From Magnaporthiopsis rhizophila (Eukaryota; Ascomycota; Sordariomycetes; Magnaporthales; Magnaporthaceae): a stretch of DNA of 64,000 nt. The position numbers and the translations under genes are program-made. The notes beneath the pieces are model-generated. The model was not told the origin of the DNA and did no database searches. It saw only the letters and a program-made list of their open reading frames with translations. This document shows, in pieces, positions 1 to 9,381 of this stretch; positions within the stretch are counted from its first letter, which is position 1; the number at the start of each line of letters is the position of its first letter. The stretch covers positions 41,440 to 105,439 of the forward strand of contig PYSS01000132.1 in NCBI GenBank assembly GCA_003049465.1. Direction: 5' to 3'.

Positions 1-1
1 C

Positions 2-370
2 TTTTTCCGCTACTTCCTCGTGCCCGGGATGGGCCACTGCTGGCTCAGCCCGTCGACCACCAACGCGCCCTGGATGTTCAGCGGCGTCGGCCAGGCCACG
101 GTGCTGGCGGCCACTACGGGCGCTCCCGCCGAGTTCACGAGGCCGTCGCCGCCGGGCACGCCGCTGTTCCGGTCCGACCCGGACTATGACGCCCTGCGCA
201 AGCTGATGGCGTGGGTCGAGGACGGTGTCGCGCCCGACGTGATCAAGGCCGTCGCGTACACTACCAGCTGGGGGGTGGCCAGGACCAGGAAGCTGTGTCC
301 GTATCCGCGCAAGGCGGTGCTTGTGGATGCGGAGAGGCAGAACGACGAGGCCGGGTGGGCGTGTCGGTGA
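2..370 (+). CDS. Tannase/feruloyl esterase family protein, C-terminal part (5' end outside window)
   Basis: The open frame enters from the left edge and stops at 368-370, giving about 122 C-terminal residues. It carries the block FFRYFLVPGMGHC near the start. In the tannase family this contains the catalytic His and the Cys of the CS-D-HC motif that is disulfide-linked next to the catalytic Ser. Downstream, D-Y-D-A-L-R-K-L-M-A-W-V-E and an end rich in K-L-C-P-Y-P also match the family C-terminus. These enzymes are secreted serine esterases that hydrolyse galloyl or feruloyl esters from plant polyphenols and cell-wall polysaccharides. Signal peptide, catalytic Ser and Asp lie outside the window, so the substrate class cannot be chosen. 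The gene converges on the minus-strand gene ending at 533, with about 160 bp between stops. Confidence 0.85.
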   Translation, partial: FFRYFLVPGMGHCWLSPSTTNAPWMFSGVGQATVLAATTGAPAEFTRPSPPGTPLFRSDPDYDALRKLMAWVEDGVAPDVIKAVAYTTSWGVARTRKLCPYPRKAVLVDAERQNDEAGWACR

Positions 371-532
371 GTTGTCGGGGTCTAGTATGGATGCATGGGG
401 TTCATCTGTTTTGGTCTCGCCGGCATGTTCCATTTCATTAGCATTGAATTTTTATACAATCAATAGACTTTTCACTTTCCTTCTCCCCTTTCGGAGCACA
501 ACGACAGAAAACAAGACAAGGTCAAACCCCCC

Positions 533-1381
533 TCAGGGATCGATCCAGTTCGCCCCGTTCCAGTTGACAACCTCGCCGCGGCAGGGCACGCAGCCGATGC
601 GATAATCGCCCATCGTACACGGCACGTTGAGCTGCATGAACTCGTTCCCGCCGCCGTCGCCCCAGCACGCGCGACCCATGCGCAGCTCCGGGTAGATGTA
701 CTCCCAGGACTCAAGCTTGTAGCACCACAGGTTCCCGTCTGCCGGTCGAAGGTCGCACTGGCGCTGACACGCCGTCCTGAGACCTCTTGCCTTGCAGCGC
801 GCGTCGTCTCCTCCTCCTCCTCTTTCATCCTCCTTTTGCAGCGCCGATGGTCCCACACACTGCTTGCACGGCAGCAACGATGACTTGGGCAGGTGGACGA
901 TCGGGTCCGGTCGGTACACCAGCCAGGTGCGCGTGAGGGTGTAAGTGCGCGACGAGTACCCCGTCGAGACGCCGGCCCGCCGCGCCACCAGCGACGTGAG
1001 CCGGTGCGTGTGGATCTCGGTCTCGTGCACCGTGGCCGGGAAGGTGGTCAAGGGGCCCGGCTCGTACGTCGTCACCGTCGAGGCGTCGATCATGGTGATC
1101 TCGCTGGGGCCGTCGTTCCAGGGGTACATGGTCGTGGCCGACGTCATCGTACCCATCTGGACCCGGGTCTTGGTCGTCGCATAGGGGGCGGCGGCGGCGG
1201 CGGGTGTTGCGCCTCCTGCTCCGGGCTCCCTGGCTTCAAGCACCGGCGTCGGGGCGGCGGGCTTTGCCAAGCCAGGAAGGGCCGTGACCAGTGTTGGAGT
1301 ATACGCAACGATTGCAACGACGACCGCTGCTGCCGTGCCAGACGGCCCGGGCCGCCGGCGGGGTGGTGTCCACCAAAGCAT
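533..1381 (-). CDS. Secreted cysteine-rich hypothetical protein
   Basis: Single-exon frame of 282 residues from the ATG at 1381. An in-frame extension to 1498 exists, but the ATG at 1381 begins a good secretory signal: basic WTPPRRR, then a hydrophobic AAAVVVAIVAY stretch, with cleavage near residue 34. The middle is Ser/Thr/Pro/Ala-rich with many T-T and T-x-T pairs, so O-glycosylation is plausible. The last third holds about ten Cys (CKQC, CQRQC, WCYK, ACWG, VPC, GCVPC), suggesting a disulfide-stabilised fold. An acidic and glycine run (K-E-D-E-R-G-G-G-G-D-D) interrupts it and could be a small in-frame intron or a linker. No family recognised. A TATATA sits at 1433-1438, upstream on the minus strand. 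Confidence 0.6.
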   Translation of the reverse strand: MLWWTPPRRRPGPSGTAAAVVVAIVAYTPTLVTALPGLAKPAAPTPVLEAREPGAGGATPAAAAAPYATTKTRVQMGTMTSATTMYPWNDGPSEITMIDASTVTTYEPGPLTTFPATVHETEIHTHRLTSLVARRAGVSTGYSSRTYTLTRTWLVYRPDPIVHLPKSSLLPCKQCVGPSALQKEDERGGGGDDARCKARGLRTACQRQCDLRPADGNLWCYKLESWEYIYPELRMGRACWGDGGGNEFMQLNVPCTMGDYRIGCVPCRGEVVNWNGANWIDP

Positions 1382-2285
1382 GGCTGCTGTCGTTTTTCTC
1401 GGTGCCACGAAATTAAGGGGTTCCTCAGGACGTATATAATGTGAACCAAGATCTTGTCGACTGCTTGAAAACCCGCGTGTTAGGGTCACAGCAAACAAGC
1501 TTTCTCGCAGTTAAAAAAGAATGACGAGAGAGATATATAAAAGACTGAGTATGCATGGAAGCGAAAAAAAAAAAAAAAAGTCAAGTCAAGAGAACGGGTT
1601 CCCGTCGCTTAAGCGTCATCCTAACCGTTATCTCTGGTCGCAATATCGAAGCGGGCAGCGGCAAGTTGTTGCTCGCCAGAAGGAGCATCGACGTCCGAGG
1701 CCGCGGCATGGCACTTGTCACCATTGGGCCGGGACTTAGCCATGTCTTGCTTTTACCCGGGGAGAATCGAGGAGAGCTCGGCCGAGGGTGGCCAGTTAAT
1801 TAATCAATGCAGAACGCCACGTGATCCCTCGGTCAAGTATTTGACGGGGTATGCTGGATGTCGGTGGTTTTCGTATGGCTCGTCTTGCACTGCAAGATAG
1901 ATCGCGAACAGCTGCTGACGGGCACTCGTCCGTAGGATGCTGGAGTTGGGGAATCCGGGCGTAGCTGGAGCACCTCCGCCCTTTATTGAGTCTGCATATG
2001 CTCCGGGAGACATCGACAGACCTCCGAGGTCTGGATCTATTTGTTTCGTTTCTATTTTTGGCCATGCAATGATTTGGCGTGAGCCTCGCAGTAGGGGATA
2101 AAATGGTCTAAGCCGAACACCAACAATATTAAAAACATACCGGGTAATCCGTCGAGGTATCTACAACCTAGTCTCCTGGCCAGTTGATACCAGCACGAAT
2201 ATATTCCTCATCGTATTTTACAGACCTCTGTTTTTCCTAATCGGGACTTTTCGAATCAATTTGGTACAGGGCGCTTCACCAGTTA
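1382..2285. other. Intergenic region, no gene seen
   Basis: About 0.9 kb between two minus-strand genes: the promoter of the cysteine-rich gene and the 3' flank of MSH3. It holds an A16 tract near 1563-1578 and a TATATAAAAG-like string at 1534-1544 that reads as a TATA box only on the plus strand, with no plus-strand gene after it. The stretch beyond 2080 is AT-richer, as expected of a 3' flank. Confidence 0.6.
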
Positions 2286-5200
2286 TCACAGCTGCTCAAC
2301 ACTAGACATGAGATGCTCCAGCAGATCGGCAGTGTCGCCGCCGTCGCCGCCACTGCAGACGTCGCCCAGCAGCTTCGCGGCGCCGCGCAGCCTCCTCATC
2401 TTGATCTCGTCCTCCATCTGGCGCGACTTGCGAGCCGCCACGTCGAGGATCTTGCGCGGGATGCGGGCGAGCCGCGCGACGTTGAGGCCGTACGAGCGGT
2501 GGGCGACGCCGTCGGCGACCTCGTACAGGAACGTGATTTCCTCGTCCACGTCGTCTTCAGCAGCGTCGGCCTCGGCTTTATCGGCCTTGGACGACGCGAA
2601 GCGCATGTGCACGTTGCGCACGAGGCTGCGGCCCAGGCCCTCGGCCACGCGGGCGAGGCTCTGGTAGTGTGTGATGAAAAGGGTCAGGCAGCGCGTCTCG
2701 CGGACCACGTGGTCGAGCACGGCGTGGGCGATGGCGGCGCCGTCGTGCGTGCTGGTGCCGCGGCCGAGCTCGTCGAGCAGGACGAGGGAGCGAGGCGTGG
2801 CGGCCCGCAGGATGGCGGCCGTCTCGCCCACCTCGACCATGAACGTGGACTCGCCCGCGAAGAGGTTGTCGCTGGCGCCCATGCGAGTGTAGATGGCGTC
2901 CGACAGCGTCAGGCGCGCGCTGGCGGCCGGCACGTAGGAACCGACCTGGGCGAGAAGGACGACGAGGGCGAGGGCGCGCACAAACGACGACTTGCCGCCC
3001 ATGTTGGGCCCCGTCACGAGGTGGGCCAGCGGAGCCGGGGCGGCGAGCGTGGTGGTGAAGGGGATATAGCCGCCCGGCAGCGTGTGCTCGGCGATGGGGT
3101 GGCGGCCCTCGGTGATGCTGATGGTAGGCGGGTGTGAAGACGGCAGGATCGTGGGTTTGTTGTAGCCGGGCAGCGCGGCCACCTGGGCCAGGCAGAGAAG
3201 GCAGTCGAGCGTGGCCAGGGAGGCGACCGCGTCACGCAGCGCCTGGTACTCATCGGCGATGGAGGCCAGCATGGCCTTGAAGGCGGCGTCGCAGGCAGCG
3301 GCAAGTGCCTCCTTGTGCTGGTCGCGCTCGGCTATGAGGCGGACGACATCGGGCGTGTGGAAGCGCGAGAGCTTCTTGGTGCCGCTGATCTTGGCCCAGG
3401 ACGCCGGCACGCGGCGCAGGTCCGTGTTGGGCACCTCGATGAGGTACTCGATGCCCGCCACCGTGACGTAGTCGACGGCCTTCTTGCGTCCCAGCCTGGC
3501 CGCCGCGTCGGCCCGATGCGCGTCCAGGTCCTGCTCGACCGATGCAATGCCCAGCTTGTGGTTGGAGATGTCGTTGTCCTCGCCATCCTCGCCGGCGTCG
3601 TCGCGGAAGAAGTCGTACTTGTCGTTGCTGCGGGCGGCCTCGGGGTTGATGCGGTTCAGGTACTCCACCACCGTGTCGCGGATGGCCGGCAGCGAGCAGA
3701 TAGCGTCAGTGATCAGTTGTGATTCGAATCCCGTCTCGCTGGGCTCCTTGACCCGGGCATACTCGACGGCGATCCGCTGCAGCGTCTGCAGCACGGCCAG
3801 CAGCTCGGGGCGGGTGCATCGACCGTAGAAGATGCGGATCAGGCTCCGCTCCAGGTCCGTCTTGATGCTGGCAACTAGACGCTGCAGTTTGTCTACGTGC
3901 GCAGTCGCGCGCTTCTCAAACAGCTCCTCGACGGCGGCCACCCGGTCATCAAGGCGGTCCTTGTCGAGTAGCGGGCGGCCGAGCCACTTGCGCAGCATCC
4001 TCTGGCCGAAGCGCGTCTTTGTTTTGTCTAGCGCCCAGAACAGGCTGCCCTTCTCGCCGTGATCTGTCTGGTTCCGATATACCTCCAGACTCTCGAGCGT
4101 AGTGCCGTTGATCAGCATGTGCGACCGAGTGCTGAAGGACTGGAAGTACTTGGTCAGGTCAAAGATGTGCTCCAGCCCGAACTCGGTGAGGTGCGTGATC
4201 ATGGCTGAGAGACACAGGGTGACGGGCTCGGGCAGACCCAGGACCTTGTTGAGTAGCTCGACCGCCCGTTCATCCTGCGAGTTGCCCTTAAGCTTCCCGG
4301 CGTAGAACTGCGTGACGTGCGACGAGGCCTCGGCCGCCATAGTCTTGCCCTTGGCCACGCGCTCGACGCGCGTCCTGTCGCCAAAGACATTGCTGGCGCT
4401 CCCAGACAAATGGCGTACCAGCTTCTCAGTAGCCCTGCTCAGGTCGCCGACGATGAGGAGCTCGCAGGGAGAGATGTGGAGCAACCGCGTCTCCAGATCG
4501 CTGCGCATAAATCCATCCTCAAAGCTGTCGTAGATGATGTCGCCCGTGGCCGGCTGCACCGCGATGAGGCCGACATCAACCTTCTCGTCCGTGCCCGCGC
4601 CCTTGGCGGTCGACTCGGTGATGCAGAGCAGATATCCACCGGCAGGCGCGCCCGACCCCTCGGCCGTGGGGCCCGGCTCGCCCAGCTCGTCGTCGATATA
4701 TGTGCCTTTGGTGTAGACGTTTGTGAGCTTGCGCACGAACGGGGCGTTGCGGTTGTCGCCAGCCTTCTTGAGGGCGGCCGTCTCGATCTGGCGCACAACG
4801 CCGACCTTGTGGCCGGCCGCCACCAGCCTCTTGGCATGCACAGGCAGGCGGTGCACGGGAATGCTCGCCGAGGCGAAGCGGTCCAGGTGCGCCTCGGAGG
4901 GGTGCTCGTCGTAGCGGAACTTGCCCGGGATGCACACTATGCTGAGCTCCTTGGCGGCGATGCGGGCATCCTCTCCGAAGAAGCGGAACTTGTAGCCGAC
5001 CTCGACGATGAGCACCGTGTCCATGTGCTTCCTTTTGATGTCGAGAAACTGCACCTCCATGGGCGTCAGCTTTCCCGTCTTGGCCCCCTTTTTCTTGCCT
5101 TTGGCCGGCGGTGGCGGCTCGTCCTCGTCAACGCCGCCGTCGCCGTCTTCGTCGTCGGCACCAGCCACCTCGGCCGCTTGTGCGCTCCTCCACCTAAGCA

Positions 5201-5729
5201 TGCTGTCTGGATGGCCAAGCTTTTTGACAAACTTCCGGTGCAGCTCCTGCTTGCGCCGGATGGTTGCCGCATCCTCGTCTTCATCATCATCGGCGCCGGC
5301 CTTTGCACCAGGGCGGGATCCATCGTAAAGATACCGTCCTGTCCTGCTCGCCGGATTTGATGACGTTTGCCTCGGTGGCTCGTCGGCGGTCTCGGGAGCC
5401 GGCTTTGGTGGCGAGTAAGAGCTACCGTCGTCTTGATCCTGGTCTCCGGCACCGTCCTCGAAGTCGCTATCGTCGAGGACGAGCCTGGACCGCTTGCGTG
5501 TGGGCTCCCGGCGGGTGTTGCCGCCGCCGGCGTCTTGCTCGAGGGGTCGCTTGCGGGTTACGGGTTCGCTTGCAAGGACCGCATCGGCCTTCTTCTTGGG
5601 CGTGGCCTCAGCCTCGGAATCTGGTTTAGGCGGCTGCGTCTGCGGCTTGCGTAGCCCGTTGATAGAACTCCTAGGGGTGAAGAAGCTGGCAAGCGAGGCC
5701 TGCTTCTTGGTCGATGATGGTCCCGCCAT
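2286..5729 (-). CDS. MSH3: DNA mismatch repair protein MSH3
   Basis: Uninterrupted frame of 1147 residues from the ATG at 5729; 27 further in-frame codons upstream lack family character. MSH3 pairs with MSH2 as MutS-beta, which recognises insertion/deletion loops in nuclear DNA and starts repair as an ABC-type ATPase. Visible landmarks: an N-terminal PIP-box-like QASLASFF (residues 10-17) for PCNA binding; an acidic, low-complexity region with several K/R-rich NLS candidates; MutS domain I around residue 245 with K-F-R-F-F-G-E-D-A, typical of MSH3; connector, lever and clamp domains; Walker A GPNMGGKSS near residue 906; Walker B LVLLDELGRG near 985; and the FITHYQSL switch. Length fits the fungal family (about 1100-1150). 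Stop codon at 2286-2288. Confidence 0.97.
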   Translation of the reverse strand: MAGPSSTKKQASLASFFTPRSSINGLRKPQTQPPKPDSEAEATPKKKADAVLASEPVTRKRPLEQDAGGGNTRREPTRKRSRLVLDDSDFEDGAGDQDQDDGSSYSPPKPAPETADEPPRQTSSNPASRTGRYLYDGSRPGAKAGADDDEDEDAATIRRKQELHRKFVKKLGHPDSMLRWRSAQAAEVAGADDEDGDGGVDEDEPPPPAKGKKKGAKTGKLTPMEVQFLDIKRKHMDTVLIVEVGYKFRFFGEDARIAAKELSIVCIPGKFRYDEHPSEAHLDRFASASIPVHRLPVHAKRLVAAGHKVGVVRQIETAALKKAGDNRNAPFVRKLTNVYTKGTYIDDELGEPGPTAEGSGAPAGGYLLCITESTAKGAGTDEKVDVGLIAVQPATGDIIYDSFEDGFMRSDLETRLLHISPCELLIVGDLSRATEKLVRHLSGSASNVFGDRTRVERVAKGKTMAAEASSHVTQFYAGKLKGNSQDERAVELLNKVLGLPEPVTLCLSAMITHLTEFGLEHIFDLTKYFQSFSTRSHMLINGTTLESLEVYRNQTDHGEKGSLFWALDKTKTRFGQRMLRKWLGRPLLDKDRLDDRVAAVEELFEKRATAHVDKLQRLVASIKTDLERSLIRIFYGRCTRPELLAVLQTLQRIAVEYARVKEPSETGFESQLITDAICSLPAIRDTVVEYLNRINPEAARSNDKYDFFRDDAGEDGEDNDISNHKLGIASVEQDLDAHRADAAARLGRKKAVDYVTVAGIEYLIEVPNTDLRRVPASWAKISGTKKLSRFHTPDVVRLIAERDQHKEALAAACDAAFKAMLASIADEYQALRDAVASLATLDCLLCLAQVAALPGYNKPTILPSSHPPTISITEGRHPIAEHTLPGGYIPFTTTLAAPAPLAHLVTGPNMGGKSSFVRALALVVLLAQVGSYVPAASARLTLSDAIYTRMGASDNLFAGESTFMVEVGETAAILRAATPRSLVLLDELGRGTSTHDGAAIAHAVLDHVVRETRCLTLFITHYQSLARVAEGLGRSLVRNVHMRFASSKADKAEADAAEDDVDEEITFLYEVADGVAHRSYGLNVARLARIPRKILDVAARKSRQMEDEIKMRRLRGAAKLLGDVCSGGDGGDTADLLEHLMSSVEQL

Positions 5730-7359
5730 ATTTAGGGGGCCCGATGTGCAGGTGGCCAGCCCACCCACTGCTACCGACGGGGAATGCCAACGATGGCCAA
5801 AGGAAATCAACAGAGCCTGCTACAAACAGTGCAAGAATTCCCTGGAATTGACGGGCTCCGCTGGTTCGTCAAAATGGAATCAGGAAGGCAGGCAGCTGAA
5901 GCTAGTGTCTTCTAATGAAATTACACGCGCCACAGCCATTGCAAAGACGCGTCCACGTGTAGCTTTAGTGACCCACTCGTGCGCTCTCACGTGACTCTCG
6001 GCATTTAGTTCCCCTTTCAACCCTCCAGATACAGCATTCCGATATTCATCCCGACAAGGCGTAATCTTCGCGGCTCGCGTTAAGCACGTCCTCCTCGTTC
6101 CCGAATCTGCCTCGCCAACCCGCTCACCCCTTCCCTGCAAACTGGGGTATCAAGCGTCCAATACCACCATCCTCTCACCCATCTCATCGTCCTCCCATGG
6201 GTTCATAGCGACGTTAGCAAGCATTCGGCCCGTTCGGATGATGCAATCCTCCGGCTAGATAGAGACAATAAGCACATTATTTCAAATCCCCAGTCAGGCT
6301 TCTTTTGATTATAGAGCGAGGCGTTTCCCTGCGAGTCGGGACTTGGCCATCATCGACTGACCGGTGCACCTACCTTAACTTTCGGCCGAGACGATGCATG
6401 ACAATGCATCCATCTTTTTTTTCTTTCAGGTTTTTTTTTCCCTGTGCGACTGGAGGAGCTAGATGTTCTGCCCTTATTCCCTCTGTCTCGTTCATAGGTA
6501 CCCTCCGCGATTCTCAAGCTGTGTGCCTCATTAATACTCGCAAGTATTATCCGTGATATTCGACCTAATAACCTTGTCTTTGATAATCCTGTAGATGCGT
6601 AGGCCCAGGGCATTGCTGATCACCGCTCCATCGTGATACAGCCGTCCTGTCCTCGACCCCGCATCGTGGACAGTGTCACATCGTGGCCAGGGCTAAAGCT
6701 TGACTCTGCTCGCAAACAAAGCCTCCAAGATCCCTGACGCCAAGATTGGGAGCGGAATAATAGATCAACAGACAGGCTGCGACAGAGCCCGGTTTCTTCG
6801 GGCTCCCCGTGGTGGTCGCCTTGAACACCCTCTCCCTCCTCCTTCCAGTTAAAAAAAAAACCACTCATAATCTGTGCCGGCAGATCTGAGCCCCCGTGTA
6901 ATTGCTTTGCCGGGCCGTGAACCGTTGTGTCAGCCTCGATCACGCCTAGGTGTCTGCCTTGGGCCTCATCCGGCCGATCTGAAGACTGGGACAGTCTGCT
7001 TCGAAGCACGTTTTCTGGTCTGCATATGCTAACCACACCATTTCAATCTCAGACCCGCAGCCAACTAATTCCGGCCTAATATCGACTGTCATTCTTCCCT
7101 GGCCAGGCGTTTTTGTCGATAGCGCCCATTTGGGGCCGCTTGACCGGATCCTATCTTGGACTTTACCCGCCCCCTTTCCAACGGCGTGTCGAGGTTGGAT
7201 CAGACAGGCCCCAACGGAGTTATATATACCCATCAAAGCGCAGGATCTTTCCTGCTTCTTTGCCACAGGTATCTGTCTTTCAAGGAAAATCTGAGCAACC
7301 ACATACCCACTCATTCACATCTGCCCGCTTCTCTCGTCCCAGAAGTAACATCAGCAAAC
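5730..7359. other. Divergent intergenic region between MSH3 and the sugar transporter
   Basis: About 1.6 kb between the start of MSH3 (minus) and the start of the transporter (plus). The left end is the MSH3 promoter and the right end the transporter promoter, with a TATA box at 7221-7228. It contains poly-T runs near 6416-6440 and a 10-nt A run at 6850. Small open frames here have no coding character. Nothing else seen. Confidence 0.6.
7221..7228 (+). promoter_or_regulatory. TATA box of the MFS sugar transporter gene
   Basis: TATATATA lies 132 bp upstream of the ATG at 7360. It is followed by a pyrimidine-rich stretch (around 7245-7275), the usual arrangement at fungal start sites. Inference from position and sequence only. 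Confidence 0.6.
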
Positions 7360-9381
7360 ATGGCGGGCTTGCTCGCCCGAAAGCCCAAGACAGAGGCCAC
7401 CCTCCAGGCCCAGGAGGAGGCGCCGCAGCTCGAGAAGGTGCAGTGGACCAAGGACCCTGGGCTGCGCAAGCTCTACTTCTACGCGTTCGTCCTTTGCGTT
7501 GCCTCCGCGACCACGGGCTACGATGGGTAGGTCGGGTCCATGGCACCTAGCCTTGGATTAGTTCTACCCTTTGATGATAGCTCCATATGCTGACACCGCC
7601 CCGTGGCCTATAGTATGCTATTCAATAGCGTCCAGAACTTCGAGACCTGGAGAAGCTTCTTCGGAAACCCTCAAGGTCAGCTGCTCGGTCTTCTCGGCGC
7701 CCTCTACCAGATCGGTAGCCTGGTCTCCATCTTCTTCGTGTAAGGCAATACCTACCCGCGTCTTTTCTTTGTCATATCTCCCGGAAGGAAGTTGCCCTCC
7801 AGCTTTGGTCACACTTTATTGACCGAGCTTGCATAGGCCTATAATCACGGATAACTTTGGACGCAAGCCTCCTATTGCCATCGGCTGTGCCATTATGACT
7901 GCGGGGGCGATCCTCCAGGGAAGCTGCCAGAACATTGAGAGTATCTCATCCCCTTCCTTTATCTTTTCTCCTCAAAGAGTACTATACATACAGTCATCTC
8001 TAACAACATGTCATCTGGAAATCGCCAACAGCCTTCATGGGCGCCAGATTCATGCTGGGATTCGGCAATAGTCTAGCACAGCTCGCATCCCCTATGCTGC
8101 TCACCGAGATATGCCATCCCCAGCACCGCGGACGGCTGACGACTGTCTACAACTGCCTTTGGAATGTGGGAGCGCTTTGTGAGTCTAACCTTGGTCTCCG
8201 GCTAGCTTGTGGCTTGGAAACTCCGGTTTATCCCTCGCTGAATTTACCCTGCAGGCGTCGCCTGGCTTTGCTTCGGCACAAACTACATCTCGACCGACTG
8301 GGCCTGGCGGATACCCTGCATAGTGCAGTGCGTCCCGTCCGTGATCCAGCTCGCCTTCGTCTCCTGGGTGCCCGAGTCCCCGCGTTTCCTTATCGCCAAG
8401 GACCGGGCGGACGAGGCGCTCGACATGCTGGCTCGGTATCACGGCAACGGCGACGCGCAGCACCCGACGGTGCAGTTCGAGTACCGCGAGATCAAGGAGA
8501 CGCTGCGTCTCGAGCTCGAGAGCAGCAAGACCAGTAGCTACGGCGACTTCTTCCGTACAAAAGGGAACCGCTACCGGCTCGCCATCCTGGTGTCGCTGGG
8601 GATCTTCTCGCAGTGGTCGGGCAGTGCCATCATCTCAAACTATCTCTCGGTGCTGTACGACAACGCGGGCGTGCGCGACTCGACCGTCAAGTTGGGGCTG
8701 GGCGGCGGGCAGACGGCGCTGTCGTTCGTCGTGTCCACCACCATGGCGCTGCTGGTCGACCGGGTCGGGCGCCGGCCCATGTTCCTAGCGGCCACGGCGG
8801 GCATGTTCGTCACGTTTGTGTTCTGGACCCTGTCGGCGGGCCTGTACGAGGAGAGGGCGCTGGACGGGGCACGGTACGCCATGATCCTGTTCATCTGGGT
8901 CTTTGGCATCATGTACAGCCTCGCATGGTCGGGGTTGCTGGTCGGCTACGCCATCGAGGTGCTGCCGTACAAGCTGCGGGCGAAAGGCCTGATGATCATG
9001 AACGTGTTTGTGCAGGCCGCGCTGACGCTCAACATCTACGCCAACCCCATCGCGTTCAAGCACTTTGAGGGGCACACGTGGAGGCTGTATCTCATATACA
9101 CGGTATGGAAGGCTACTCTACTACTACCTCGTCGTACCTACTCCATCGCTGGGAAGCACTCAATACTGACAGCAGTCTTGCTTTCAAAATTTTCGCAGTG
9201 CTGGGTTTTTGGAGAGACGGTCTTTGTGTACTTCATGTACGTCGAGACCAAAGGGCCGACGCTGGAGGAGCTCGCCAAGATCATAGACGGCGACCAGGCC
9301 GAGGTGGTGCGCGATATCGGAGTCGGGGCGGCGGCTGGGAGAGAGACGTGGGAAGCCAAGGAAAAGGGAGTCGCGGACTAG
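7360..9381 (+). CDS. MFS sugar transporter (lactose permease/hexose transporter type)
   Basis: Six exons: 7360-7526, 7614-7739, 7837-7940, 8032-8178, 8255-9102, 9199-9381. They join in phase to 524 residues. All introns are GT-AG and 76-100 nt long. The protein is a plasma-membrane, proton-coupled or facilitative sugar carrier of the major facilitator superfamily with about 12 membrane segments. Sugar-transporter signatures are in order: TGYDGMLFNSVQNFETW at the end of helix 1, DNFGRKP between helices 2 and 3, PESPRFL before the central loop, DRVGRRP, and VETKGPTLEEL after helix 12. The GYDGMLFNSVQ motif is typical of the fungal lactose permease-like branch; the real substrate (lactose, cellodextrin, hexose) cannot be read from sequence. 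A TATA box lies at 7221-7228. It stands alone, without a clustered hydrolase. Confidence 0.93.

Noticed and set aside
3715..3735. tRNA B-box-like GATTCGAATCCC
   Set aside because: Lies within MSH3 coding sequence and no A box, anticodon arm or acceptor stem can be formed around it.
4317..5360. 347-codon plus-strand frame inside MSH3
   Set aside because: Antisense shadow of MSH3 coding sequence; no domain, no promoter or splice context.
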